A stretch of DNA of 64,000 bases, taken from positions 4,526,001 to 4,590,000 of the forward strand of contig NZ_BAAAWE010000001.1 in NCBI RefSeq assembly GCF_039534915.1. Reading direction: 5' to 3'. The DNA is from Streptomyces roseofulvus. GTDB taxonomy: Bacteria > Actinomycetota > Actinomycetes > Streptomycetales > Streptomycetaceae. Of this stretch, positions 1 through 7,710 are shown piece by piece. A model generated the notes under the pieces. That model saw only the letters and a program-made list of their open reading frames with translations, ran no database searches and was not told the DNA's origin. The number at the start of each line of letters is the position of its first letter. Position 1 is the first letter of the stretch. A program made the position numbers and the translations under genes.

Positions 1-160
1 CGGTCTCGTGTCCGAGCGCGGCGAGCACCCGCGCCACGTTGACGCCCTTCCCGCCGGGCCGTTCGGCGCTGCGGGCGACGCGGTGGGAAGCGTGCGGGAC
101 GAGGGCGGGCACCTCGTAGGTGACGTCCAGCGCCGTGTTGAGGGTGACCGTGAGAATCAC
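1..160 (-). CDS. PfkB-family sugar-phosphate kinase (1-phosphofructokinase-like), N-terminus only
   Basis: Only the first 53 codons lie in the window; the gene runs off the left edge. A GTG start at 160 gives VILTVTLNTALDVTYEVP, followed by a GGKGVNVARVLAALG segment. The N-T-A-x-D motif and the GGKGxNVA substrate loop are hallmarks of the FruK/LacC branch of PfkB kinases, which phosphorylate fructose-1-phosphate or tagatose-6-phosphate. It lies downstream of nagK-nagA on the same strand, after a hairpin at 294-314, so it is probably a separate unit of sugar-phosphate catabolism. The exact substrate cannot be decided from the fragment. Confidence 0.8.
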   Translation of the reverse strand, partial: MILTVTLNTALDVTYEVPALVPHASHRVARSAERPGGKGVNVARVLAALGHET

Positions 161-293
161 CTGTCCACCCCCCGTACTTCCGGTAAGACCTGTGGAGACA
201 GCGCGATCATGCCAAAGGAACGGCGATCGGCCCAGACCCAGGACCTTTCGCCGTCCCGTTTCCGCCCTGATCAGGCGGGATGTCAGTGCCTCA

Positions 294-314
294 CCGGAGG
301 CCGGCGCCCTCCGG
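294..314 (-). terminator. hairpin after nagA
   Basis: CCGGAGG (294-300) and CCTCCGG (308-314) form a perfect 7-bp stem with a 7-nt loop, just past the nagA stop at 319. A second weaker inverted repeat (CCGCC/GGCGG around 262-278) follows. There is no clear T-run, as is common in Streptomyces. It plausibly ends the nagKA transcript before the kinase gene. Confidence 0.5.
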
Positions 315-318
315 GAGG

Positions 319-1488
319 TCAGGCGTTCTGCGGCACCCGGGCGGCGACTCCCTGCGGGGCGACGATCCACTCGCCCTTGCGCATGACGCCCTTCACGTCG
401 AAGGCGTCGTCGAGGACGACGATGTCGGCGTCCTTGCCGGGCTCCAGGGAGCCGACCCGGTCGTAGACGCCGAGGAGGCGGGCCGGGTTGGCGGAGATGG
501 CCTGGACGACGGACTCGACGGGGAGCCGGTCGACGGTGGCGGCGCGCTTGAAGGCGCGGTCCAGGGTGAGGGTGGAGCCGGCGATGGAGCCGCCCTCGAC
601 GAGGCGGGCCACGCTGTCCTTCACCTCGACCTCCAGCGGGCCGAGCATGTAGCGCCCGTCGCCGAAGCCCGCCGCGTCCATGGCGTCGGTGATGAACGCG
701 ACGCGCTCGGGGCCGGCGTGGTGGAAGGCGAGCTCCAGGGCGGCCGGGTGGAGGTGGGTGCCGTCGTTGATGAGCTCGACGGTGATCCGCTCGTCCTCCA
801 GGAGGGCGGCGATCGGGCCGGGCGCGCGGTGGCCGAGGCCGGGCATCGCGTTGTAGAGGTGGGTGGCGACGGTCGCGCCGGCGTCGATGGCCTCGACGGT
901 CTGCTCGTAGCTGGCGTCGGTGTGGCCGATGGCCGCGATGACGCCGTGCTCGGCCAGCAGGCGTACGGAGTCGATGCCGCCGGGCAGCTCGGTCGCGAGG
1001 GTGACCATCCTGGCCCGCCCGCGGGCCGCGTCGATCAGCTTGCGGACGTCGGCCGGGTGCGGGTCGCGCAGCAGGGTCTCGTCGTGGGCGCCCTTGCGGC
1101 AGGGGGAGATGAACGGGCCCTCGAAGTGCAGGCCGGCGATCTCGCCCTGCTCGGCGAGCTCGGAGAGCAGGCCGGCGCGGGCGGTGAGGAAGTCCATGTC
1201 GCCGGTGACGAAGGAGGCGACGACGGTGGTGGTGCCGTGCAGCCGGTGGGTGTGGACGCCCTTGAGGACCTCGTCCACGGTGCCGGAGGTGAAGGAGGCG
1301 CCGCCGCCGCCGTGGTTGTGCATGTCGACGAAGCCGGGCACGAGCCAGTGGCCGGCGAGGTCGAGCACCGGCGCGCCCTCGGGCGCGGAGCCGGCGATGC
1401 GGCCGCCGTCGACGATCACGCGTCCGTTCTCGACGATCCCGGTGGGCAGCACGACGCGTGCGCCGGCGAGAACCTTGTGATCGGACAT
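319..1488 (-). CDS. nagA: N-acetylglucosamine-6-phosphate deacetylase
   Basis: This 389-aa cytosolic metallo-amidohydrolase removes acetate from GlcNAc-6-phosphate to give glucosamine-6-phosphate. The HNHGGGG metal motif is at about residues 57-63, GLHFEGPF near 130, GHTDASYEQT near 200 and the catalytic FITDAMDAAG near 275, all in NagA order. The upstream extension of the open frame is rejected. The ATG at 1488 overlaps the nagK stop (ATGA), which shows translational coupling. It is the second gene of a nagK-nagA operon with a DasR-type operator upstream. Length is normal for the family. Confidence 0.95.
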   Translation of the reverse strand: MSDHKVLAGARVVLPTGIVENGRVIVDGGRIAGSAPEGAPVLDLAGHWLVPGFVDMHNHGGGGASFTSGTVDEVLKGVHTHRLHGTTTVVASFVTGDMDFLTARAGLLSELAEQGEIAGLHFEGPFISPCRKGAHDETLLRDPHPADVRKLIDAARGRARMVTLATELPGGIDSVRLLAEHGVIAAIGHTDASYEQTVEAIDAGATVATHLYNAMPGLGHRAPGPIAALLEDERITVELINDGTHLHPAALELAFHHAGPERVAFITDAMDAAGFGDGRYMLGPLEVEVKDSVARLVEGGSIAGSTLTLDRAFKRAATVDRLPVESVVQAISANPARLLGVYDRVGSLEPGKDADIVVLDDAFDVKGVMRKGEWIVAPQGVAARVPQNA

Positions 1489-2438
1489 CAGGCGGAGACC
1501 TCCGGGTCGGTGGGGTGCTGGTCGGCGAGCAGGTCCCAGGCGAGGAGGCCCGCGCCCAGGCATCCGGCGGTGTCCCCGAGGGCCGCCGGGACGATGGCGG
1601 GCAGCTTCTGGAAGGTCACGCGTGCCTCCACCGCGGCCCGAAGGGGTGTGAACAAGGTTTCCCCGGCCTCGGCCAGACCGCCACCGATGACGAGGGTCCG
1701 GGGGTCCAGCAGGGTGAGCGCGGTGACCAGGCCGTCGGCGAGGGCGTCCACCGCCTCCTGCCAGACCCGGACGGCGACGGGGTCGCCGGACTCGACCGCC
1801 TTGGCGCAGTCGGCGGCGTCCGCCTCGGGGTCGCCGGACGCCTCGGCCCAGGCGAGGGAGACGGCGGAGGCGGAGGCGTACCGCTCCAGGCAGCCGCGCT
1901 GGCCGCAGCCGCAGTCGGTGCCGCCGGGGCGGACGACGATGTGGCCGATCTCTCCGGCGTAGCCGTGGGCGCCGGCCTCGATGCGGTCGCCGATGCCGAT
2001 GGCGCCGGCGATGCCGGTGCCGAGCGGGACGAAGAGGAAGCGGTCGGCGCCGTTTCCGGCGCCGATGCGGCCCTCGGCGAGGCCGCCGGTGCGCACGTCG
2101 TGGCCGAGGGCGACGGGGATGCCGCCGAGCCGGGTGCTGAGGAGTTCGCGCATGGGAACGTCGCGCCAGCCGAGGTTGGCGGCGTAGACGGCGATGCCGT
2201 TCTCGGCGTCGACGATGCCGGGGACGGCGACTCCGGCGGCCGCGGCGGGCTCGCCGTACCGCTCCTGGCCGAGGGCGCGGAGCTCCTCGGCGAAGCCGAG
2301 GATGGTCTCCACCACGGCCTCGGGGCCGCGGCGGCGCCCGGTGGCGCGGCGGGCCTCGTGGAGCAGGGTGCCGTCCGCCCCGACGAGGGCGGCCTTCATG
2401 CCGGTGCCGCCCACATCCAGGGCGATGACGTGTCTCAC
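1488..2438 (-). CDS. nagK: ROK-family N-acetylglucosamine kinase
   Basis: This 316-aa sugar kinase begins at a GTG at 2438, giving VRHVIALDVGGTG. The DVGGTGMKAAL phosphate-binding motif is at residues 6-16 and the ROK zinc motif CGCGQRGCLERYAS is near residue 165. It phosphorylates GlcNAc (or a related hexosamine) taken up without a PTS, feeding NagA, with which it overlaps. The open frame continues another 69 codons upstream through the DasR-like operator; that extension lacks ROK sequence and is rejected. The GlcNAc assignment rests on the nagA partner and the operator; glucose kinase activity is the alternative. Confidence 0.88.
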   Translation of the reverse strand: MRHVIALDVGGTGMKAALVGADGTLLHEARRATGRRRGPEAVVETILGFAEELRALGQERYGEPAAAAGVAVPGIVDAENGIAVYAANLGWRDVPMRELLSTRLGGIPVALGHDVRTGGLAEGRIGAGNGADRFLFVPLGTGIAGAIGIGDRIEAGAHGYAGEIGHIVVRPGGTDCGCGQRGCLERYASASAVSLAWAEASGDPEADAADCAKAVESGDPVAVRVWQEAVDALADGLVTALTLLDPRTLVIGGGLAEAGETLFTPLRAAVEARVTFQKLPAIVPAALGDTAGCLGAGLLAWDLLADQHPTDPEVSA

Positions 2439-2466
2439 GGGGGACAGTCTCGCGCGAGACCGCCCT

Positions 2467-2482
2467 AAAGGTCTAGTCCACT
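2467..2482. promoter_or_regulatory. DasR-responsive element (dre) upstream of nagK
   Basis: AAAGGTCTAGTCCACT matches 13 of 16 positions of the DasR consensus ACTGGTCTAGACCACT, including the GGTCTAG core. It lies 29 bp upstream of the nagK GTG. DasR is the GntR-type GlcNAc-6P/GlcN-6P sensing repressor of streptomycetes; nagKA is an established target. Confidence 0.85.
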
Positions 2483-2575
2483 GCCGAGGATTGTTGCGCT
2501 CGGATACAAATTCGAGCCCGGCGGTGTGGGGGGTTTGTGGCGAAGCTCCCCCCGGAGTTGCGGAAGTGGTACCCG

Positions 2576-2591
2576 ACTGGTGTAGACCTCT
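2576..2591. promoter_or_regulatory. second DasR-responsive element, facing the sugar-binding protein
   Basis: ACTGGTGTAGACCTCT matches 13 of 16 positions of the dre consensus and lies about 90 bp upstream of the sugar-binding protein start. Together with the site at 2467-2482 it puts both divergent units (nagKA and the binding protein) under probable DasR control. Confidence 0.75.
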
Positions 2592-2680
2592 TCCTCTGGG
2601 GTGGGGGAGACTTTCGGACCCTGCCCCGAAGAATTTGCAGCTCACTGCTGCTCAACGACGAGCAAAAGGTGGATGAAGCC

Positions 2681-3952
2681 GTGGAGCGGCGACGATTCCT
2701 TGGACTGACCGCGGCCGCCGCCGCCCTGGGCCTGACCGCCACGGTCGCCGGCTGCGGCACCCTCGGCGGTGACGGCGGCGACGTGACCCTCCGCCTGGTC
2801 GCCGCCGACTACGACCTCACCGGCGGCACCACCACCAAGAAGTACTGGGACGACCTCGTCGCCGCCTTCCAGGCCGGCCACCCGGGCATCAAGGTCCAGG
2901 TGCAGATCGAGTCCTGGGACGACGTCGACCGCAAGGTCGCGGAGATGGTGAAGGCCGGCCAGGCCCCCGACATCGCCCAGATCGGCGCCTACGCCGACTA
3001 CGCCGCCGCCGGACAGCTCTACTCCGCCGACGAACTCCTCACCATCCCCGTGCAGGCCAACTTCGTCCCCGCCCTCGCCGAGGCCGGCGAGCACGACCGC
3101 ACCCAGTACGGGCTGCCCTTCGTCGCCTCCACCCGCCCGCTCTTCTACAACGCCGACCTCTTCGACAAGGCCGGCGTCAAGCCCCCCACCACCTGGGACG
3201 AGCTGGCCGAGGCCGCGCGGAAGCTCAAGGAGGAGGGCGTCCGCACCCCCTTCGCCCTCCCCCTCGGCCCCGAGGAGGCCCAGGCCGAGTCCCTGATGTG
3301 GCTGCTCGCCGCCGGCGGCGGCTGGACCGACGAGTCCGACCGGTACGCCGTCGACTCCGCGGTCAACGTCGAGACCTTCACCTGGCTGAAGGACGAGCTC
3401 GTCGGCCAGGGCCTCACCGGCCCCGTCGCCCCCGGCAAGCTCAACCGCAAGGCCGCCTTCGCCGCCTTCGCCCGCGGCGAGGTCGGCATGCTCAACGGCC
3501 ACCCCTCGCTCCTCCAGGAGGCCGCCAAGCAGGGCGTCAAGGTCGGCCAGGCCCCGCTCCCCGGCGTCGACGGCCCCGCCAAGGCCACCATGGGCGTCGC
3601 CGACTGGATCATGGCCTTCAAGCAGAACGGCCACCGCAAGGAGGCGGGCGCCTTCCTCGACTTCGTCTTCAGCGACGAGAACGTGCTGAAGTTCGCCGGC
3701 GACAACGACCTGCTGCCCGTCACCGTCACCGCCTCCACCCGCATGGAGAGCGACTCCGAGCACGCCGGCCTGCGCGAGTTCCTCAAGGCCCTGCCCACCG
3801 CCCAGCTGCCGCCCGTCGGCAAGACCTCCTGGGCCAGGGTCAGCGAGACCATCAAGGCCGGCATAGGCAAGGCCGTCACCCCCACCGGCCGCCCCGGCGA
3901 CGTCCTCGGCACCATCGCCCGCACGGCGACGGCGGCGGAGGCGGCGGAGTAG
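2681..3952 (+). CDS. ABC transporter sugar-binding lipoprotein (family 1 solute-binding)
   Basis: This 423-aa extracellular binding protein starts at GTG 2681 behind AAAGGTGG. The N-terminus VERRRFLGLTAAAAALG has a twin-arginine motif, followed by the lipobox TVAGC, so it is a Tat-exported lipoprotein. The mature part carries the usual bacterial sugar-binding fold segments, for example YWDDLVAAFQAGHPGIKV and LPFVASTRPLFYN. No permease genes adjoin it; the membrane partners must be elsewhere. The dre sites and the divergent nagKA suggest GlcNAc or chitooligosaccharide uptake, but the ligand is inferred from context only. Confidence 0.88.
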   Translation: MERRRFLGLTAAAAALGLTATVAGCGTLGGDGGDVTLRLVAADYDLTGGTTTKKYWDDLVAAFQAGHPGIKVQVQIESWDDVDRKVAEMVKAGQAPDIAQIGAYADYAAAGQLYSADELLTIPVQANFVPALAEAGEHDRTQYGLPFVASTRPLFYNADLFDKAGVKPPTTWDELAEAARKLKEEGVRTPFALPLGPEEAQAESLMWLLAAGGGWTDESDRYAVDSAVNVETFTWLKDELVGQGLTGPVAPGKLNRKAAFAAFARGEVGMLNGHPSLLQEAAKQGVKVGQAPLPGVDGPAKATMGVADWIMAFKQNGHRKEAGAFLDFVFSDENVLKFAGDNDLLPVTVTASTRMESDSEHAGLREFLKALPTAQLPPVGKTSWARVSETIKAGIGKAVTPTGRPGDVLGTIARTATAAEAAE

Positions 3953-3974
3953 CGCCCTTATATAGGTTGGTCGT

Positions 3975-4232
3975 ATGACCGAAGAGCAGGCGCCCGCGAC
4001 CGACCCCTCCGAGCTGGGGGAGCGGGAGCGGGCCGTGCTCGCCGTCGAGCGCCGCTCCTGGCCCGGCCCCGGCGCCAAGGAGCGGGCCGTCCGCGAGGGC
4101 CTCGGCCTCTCGCCGACCCGCTACTACCAGCTCCTCAACGCCCTCCTCGACGACCCGCGCGCCCTCGCCCACGACCCCGTCACGGTCAACCGGCTGCGCC
4201 GGGTCCGCGAGGAGAAGCGGCGCCGGCGGTAA
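3975..4232 (+). CDS. DUF3263 small helix-turn-helix-like protein
   Basis: This 85-aa protein has the ERERAVLAVERRSW and LGLSPTRYYQLLNALLDDP segments typical of the actinobacterial DUF3263 family. The second segment looks like a helix-turn-helix, and the C-terminus is basic (EEKRRRR). It starts 22 bp after the sugar-binding protein, with little Shine-Dalgarno sequence. It may be a small DNA-binding protein; its function is unknown. Confidence 0.8.
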   Translation: MTEEQAPATDPSELGERERAVLAVERRSWPGPGAKERAVREGLGLSPTRYYQLLNALLDDPRALAHDPVTVNRLRRVREEKRRRR

Positions 4233-4297
4233 ACCCGTCCGGGCGGGTGAGTCCGGCCACGCTGACGCCGGGCGGAGGCGTCGGTAGGGTCGACCGT

Positions 4298-5140
4298 ATG
4301 GTCAGCAGCCTTCCGCACCCGGCCACACCCGCCGGCCGCGACGGCCTGGACGCGCTCCTGGCGCGCCCTTCCGAGGCCGTCGTCGCCCTCGACTTCGACG
4401 GGACGCTCGCCGAGATCGTCCCCGACCCCGAGCGGGCCCGCGCCCACCCCGGCGCCGTCCCCGCGCTCGCCGCCCTCGCCCCCCACCTTGCCGCCGTCGT
4501 CATCGTCACCGGCCGCCCCGCCGGGGTCGCCGTCCGCCACGGCGGGCTCGCCGGAGTCCCCGGCCTCGACCACCTCACCGTCCTCGGCCACTACGGCGCC
4601 GAACGCTGGGACGCCGCCACCGGCACCGTCACGGCCGCCGCCCCGCACCCCGGGGTCGCCGCCGTCCGCGCCGAGCTCCCCGGCTTCCTCGACCGGCACG
4701 GCGCCTGGCCCGGCGTGTGGATCGAGGAGAAGGGCCGCGCGGTCGCCGTCCACACCCGCCGCGCCCGGGACCCGCAGGGCGCCTTCGAGGCCCTGAAGGA
4801 CCCGCTGGGCGGGCTGGCCGCCGCGCACGGCCTCGTCCTGGAGCCGGGCAGGCTCGTCCTGGAGCTGCGGCCCCCGGGCATGGACAAGGGCGTCGCGCTG
4901 GCGGAGTTCGTACGGGAGAAGGGCGCCGGGTCCGTGCTCTACGCCGGGGACGACCTGGGCGACCTGCCGGCCTTCGCCGCGGTGGAGAAGCTGCGCGGCG
5001 ACGGCCTGCCCGGGCTGCTGGTCTGCTCCGGTTCGACGGAGGTCCCGGAGCTGGCCGAGCGCGCGGACCTCGCGGTGGACGGGCCGGCGGGCGTGGTCGC
5101 GTTCCTCGGGGAACTGGCGAGGGCGGTACGGGAGGGCTGA
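4298..5140 (+). CDS. otsB: trehalose-6-phosphate phosphatase
   Basis: This 280-aa HAD-superfamily phosphatase dephosphorylates trehalose-6-phosphate. Motif I DFDGTLAEIVPDPERA is near residues 33-48 and motif IV GDDLGDLPAFAAV near 217. ATG 4298 is chosen because AGGG precedes it and the earlier in-frame start adds unrelated sequence. Its partner otsA lies more than 20 kb away at 25223-26668, with the protease and the AmCP cluster between them. A perfect hairpin overlaps the stop codon. Confidence 0.92.
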   Translation: MVSSLPHPATPAGRDGLDALLARPSEAVVALDFDGTLAEIVPDPERARAHPGAVPALAALAPHLAAVVIVTGRPAGVAVRHGGLAGVPGLDHLTVLGHYGAERWDAATGTVTAAAPHPGVAAVRAELPGFLDRHGAWPGVWIEEKGRAVAVHTRRARDPQGAFEALKDPLGGLAAAHGLVLEPGRLVLELRPPGMDKGVALAEFVREKGAGSVLYAGDDLGDLPAFAAVEKLRGDGLPGLLVCSGSTEVPELAERADLAVDGPAGVVAFLGELARAVREG

Positions 5141-5163
5141 GAGCGCCCTCCCGTACCGCCCTC
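5119..5163. terminator. bidirectional terminator between otsB and the M6 protease
   Basis: Arms at 5119-5137 and 5145-5163 form a perfect 19-bp stem with a 7-nt loop. The otsB stop codon (TGA 5138-5140) lies in the loop, so the left arm is coding. The flanking genes converge, so it can stop both. Confidence 0.85.
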
Positions 5164-5181
5164 AGGGGCCGTACGGGTCGA

Positions 5182-7488
5182 TCAGTGCGCGGCCGGGTTG
5201 GCCACGGTGATCGTCAGGTCGTCGCCGGCGTCCCCGGTGACGGTGACCTTCACGCCGTGTCCGGCGACCTTGACGCTGGCCTGCGGCGCCGAGGTGTCGT
5301 AGTAGGCGTTCGGGTCCGTGTCGTCGAAGACCGGGATGCCGGGCGCCGACGGGGCGCAGGCGGCGAGGGTCTCGACGGTCTGCTGCTTGCCCTTGCCGGC
5401 CAGGACCTCGGTGTGGAGGCACGTGGCGTCCGTGGCCTCCAGGCCGAAGGTGGCGTCGAAGGGCTGGCGGCGGTTGCTGGGCGCGGCGCCGTTGGGGTAC
5501 GTGAACGGCGTCGGGCGGGCGTCGACGGCCATGGCCGAGCCGCCGCCGGGGTGGTTGCTGACGTTGTTGTCGTCGTAGGACCGGTCGACGTACCAGACGA
5601 GCATGCCGTTCTGGTAGCGGAAGTACTCGACCCAGTCGGGGGCGGTCAGCGGCTTGCTGAACTGGTACGGGCCCTCGGCGAGGAGCGCGTCGGCGCCGAC
5701 GTACTCGCGGTTCTCCACCAGGTAGTACTGCGGGTAGGTGGCGGACTCGGTGCCGGTGGAGACCTTCCAGCGGCCCTGAGCGGTCCAGCCGTTGAGACCC
5801 TGCTCGACGTCGTCCGTGACCAGGGTCGTACCGCCGCTGGACAGCGAGATGTCGTCCAGGAAGGCGCCGGCGAGGTGCACGCCGCCGTCCGTCTGGTAGC
5901 GGAAGCGGAAGAGGGACGGCCGGCCGGCGGCGTCGTACGAGAACCGCAGGGTCGTCCACTTGCCGGCCGAGGAGCCGTCGACGGCCGCGCCGGCCCGGAG
6001 CCAGTTCGCCCCGCCGTCGAGGGAGTACTCGGCGAAGAGGTAGTCGAAGTCCGCCTCGATCTCGTACCAGGCGTTCGCCTTCACGGTGACCCGCGGGGCG
6101 GCCGGGACGGAGCGGGTGAGGGCCTGGTTGAGGCCGTCCGCCGAGCCGGTCCACCAGGCGTTCGCGCCGGAGGTCGGGGTGGCGTAGGTGGTGCTGGCGG
6201 CCTTGTCCGGGAGCGCGACGCGGACGGCCTGCGCCTTGCCGGCCTCCTGGAGGGCGGCCGGGCTGAGGGTGTAGCTGCCGGTGGCGCCGAGCGGCGCGTC
6301 GACGTAGTCGAGCCAGCCGAGGAAGAGCTTCTCCTCGGCGCCCATCAGACCCGGGTGGGTGCCGATGCCGGCGTCGGCGGCGGCGCCGTGGCCGAGCCAG
6401 GAGCCGGAGCTCATCAGGGTCCAGAAGGCGGTGGAGTTCTCGCCGCCGTCGGTGTCGTAGTAGTCCGGCAGGCCGAGGTCGTGGCCGAACTCGTGGCAGA
6501 AGACGCCGAGTCCGCCGTTCTCGCCCTCGGTGGTGTAGTCGCCGAGCCAGTACTTGGACTGGCCGATGCGGGCGCCGCCGGCCTTGTTCTGCGTGCCGGC
6601 GACCTCGGGCCCGGTGAGCCCGTAGTCGTCCCCGTTCACGTACCAACGGTGGGACCAGATGGCGTCCTCGCCCTGGGCGCCGCCGCCGGCGTCCTCGCCC
6701 ATGCCGGCGTGGACGGCCTGGAAGTGGTCGATGTAGCCGTCGGCCTCGTCGAAGTTGCCGTCGTGGTCCCAGTCGTTGCGGTCCCAGACGTCGAACTGGG
6801 CGAGGTACGCGTCGATCTCGGCGGGCGTCTTGCCGGCCGCGATCTGGGCGTCCCACCAGGCGTTGCCGGTGTCCTGGATGAAGGCCCACGAACCGCCGTT
6901 GTCCTCGACGGCGTTGTCGCCGTAGGTGGAGGCGTTGCCGGGGACCTTGACCCAGTCCTCGACGACGTTGGAGACGGAGTAGGCGCCGTTCGACAGCTTC
7001 TCGTAGTACGTCTTCATCGACTCGCCGGAGCCGTTGAAGAGGTTCTCGTAGTACGCCTTGTCGAAGTCGGGGGCCCAGGCGTTGGAGTTGTCCGTGGTCC
7101 GGTCCGGCTGGGGTATCTGGTTGTGCAGCGGGCCGGGGACGGTCCCGAGCTTGCCGGAGCCCTGGTCGCCGAACTCGGAGAGGATCGTGAGGATCTTCTC
7201 CTGCCGCACGGCGGTGGTGGTCTCGGTCTCGGCGAACTTCCCGGGCGCGACCTCGACGACGCCCCGGGCGTTCGCCTTGGCCTTGCCCTTGGCGACCAGG
7301 TCGATCGCCTTCTCGCGCAGCTCGGTGCGCTGCTTGGTGAGCGGCCCGGGCCGGTTGTCCGACCGGTGCGCGCTGCTGCCGGACGGAGCGGAGTCCCCGG
7401 CCTCCTGCGCGGCGGCGGGGGTGAGCCCCGCGGCGAGGAGTGCGGTGAGCGCCGACCCGAGGGTCATGCCCACGACAATCTTCTTCAC
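5182..7488 (-). CDS. secreted M6-family metallopeptidase (immune inhibitor A-like)
   Basis: This 768-aa secreted zinc protease starts at GTG 7488 (VKKIVVGMTLGSALTALLAA), preceded by AAGGGA. A Sec signal peptide ends near residue 28. The catalytic HEFGHDLGLPD motif is near residues 331-341, followed by the met-turn-like LMSSGSWLG. The C-terminal half has jelly-roll, MAM-like beta segments (YSLDGGANWLRAG and FLDDISL). The length and order match InhA/M6 peptidases, which degrade host or environmental proteins. It is monocistronic and lies between otsB and the AmCP cluster regulator. A role in peptide processing for the neighbouring cluster is possible but unsupported. Confidence 0.92.
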   Translation of the reverse strand: MKKIVVGMTLGSALTALLAAGLTPAAAQEAGDSAPSGSSAHRSDNRPGPLTKQRTELREKAIDLVAKGKAKANARGVVEVAPGKFAETETTTAVRQEKILTILSEFGDQGSGKLGTVPGPLHNQIPQPDRTTDNSNAWAPDFDKAYYENLFNGSGESMKTYYEKLSNGAYSVSNVVEDWVKVPGNASTYGDNAVEDNGGSWAFIQDTGNAWWDAQIAAGKTPAEIDAYLAQFDVWDRNDWDHDGNFDEADGYIDHFQAVHAGMGEDAGGGAQGEDAIWSHRWYVNGDDYGLTGPEVAGTQNKAGGARIGQSKYWLGDYTTEGENGGLGVFCHEFGHDLGLPDYYDTDGGENSTAFWTLMSSGSWLGHGAAADAGIGTHPGLMGAEEKLFLGWLDYVDAPLGATGSYTLSPAALQEAGKAQAVRVALPDKAASTTYATPTSGANAWWTGSADGLNQALTRSVPAAPRVTVKANAWYEIEADFDYLFAEYSLDGGANWLRAGAAVDGSSAGKWTTLRFSYDAAGRPSLFRFRYQTDGGVHLAGAFLDDISLSSGGTTLVTDDVEQGLNGWTAQGRWKVSTGTESATYPQYYLVENREYVGADALLAEGPYQFSKPLTAPDWVEYFRYQNGMLVWYVDRSYDDNNVSNHPGGGSAMAVDARPTPFTYPNGAAPSNRRQPFDATFGLEATDATCLHTEVLAGKGKQQTVETLAACAPSAPGIPVFDDTDPNAYYDTSAPQASVKVAGHGVKVTVTGDAGDDLTITVANPAAH

Positions 7489-7601
7489 GTGTATTGCGAT
7501 CCCTTCGCTCACATGCGGGGGGTGTGCCGCATGGTTCGCGGTGGTTCCGTTGAGGTGTACGGATCGCCTGGGGGAACGATCGCGCAGAGTCTGACACGAG
7601 A

Positions 7602-7622
7602 ACCCCTCCCAGGAGGAGGGGT
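7602..7622 (-). terminator. hairpin downstream of the first LuxR-type regulator
   Basis: ACCCCTC (7602-7608) and GAGGGGT (7616-7622) form a perfect 7-bp stem with a 7-nt loop, about 90 bp past the regulator stop. It plausibly separates regulator transcription from the protease promoter region at 7489-7600. Confidence 0.5.
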
Positions 7623-7710
7623 CGTCTCCGATTAACGGAACCGAATCACCGGGGCAACGGATCCCCCGTCACCGCGGAACCGGTCGGCGCCCCCGGTCGG
7701 TCGTCCCGGG

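Noticed and set aside
161..318. A further DasR-like site between the kinase and nagA (GGTAAGACC)
   Set aside because: It lacks the CTAG core and matches too few consensus positions.
4717..7635. A 972-codon plus-strand open frame opposite the M6 protease
   Set aside because: Composition is Val/Gly/Arg low-complexity, typical of antisense frames in high-GC DNA; the minus-strand protease has clear motifs.
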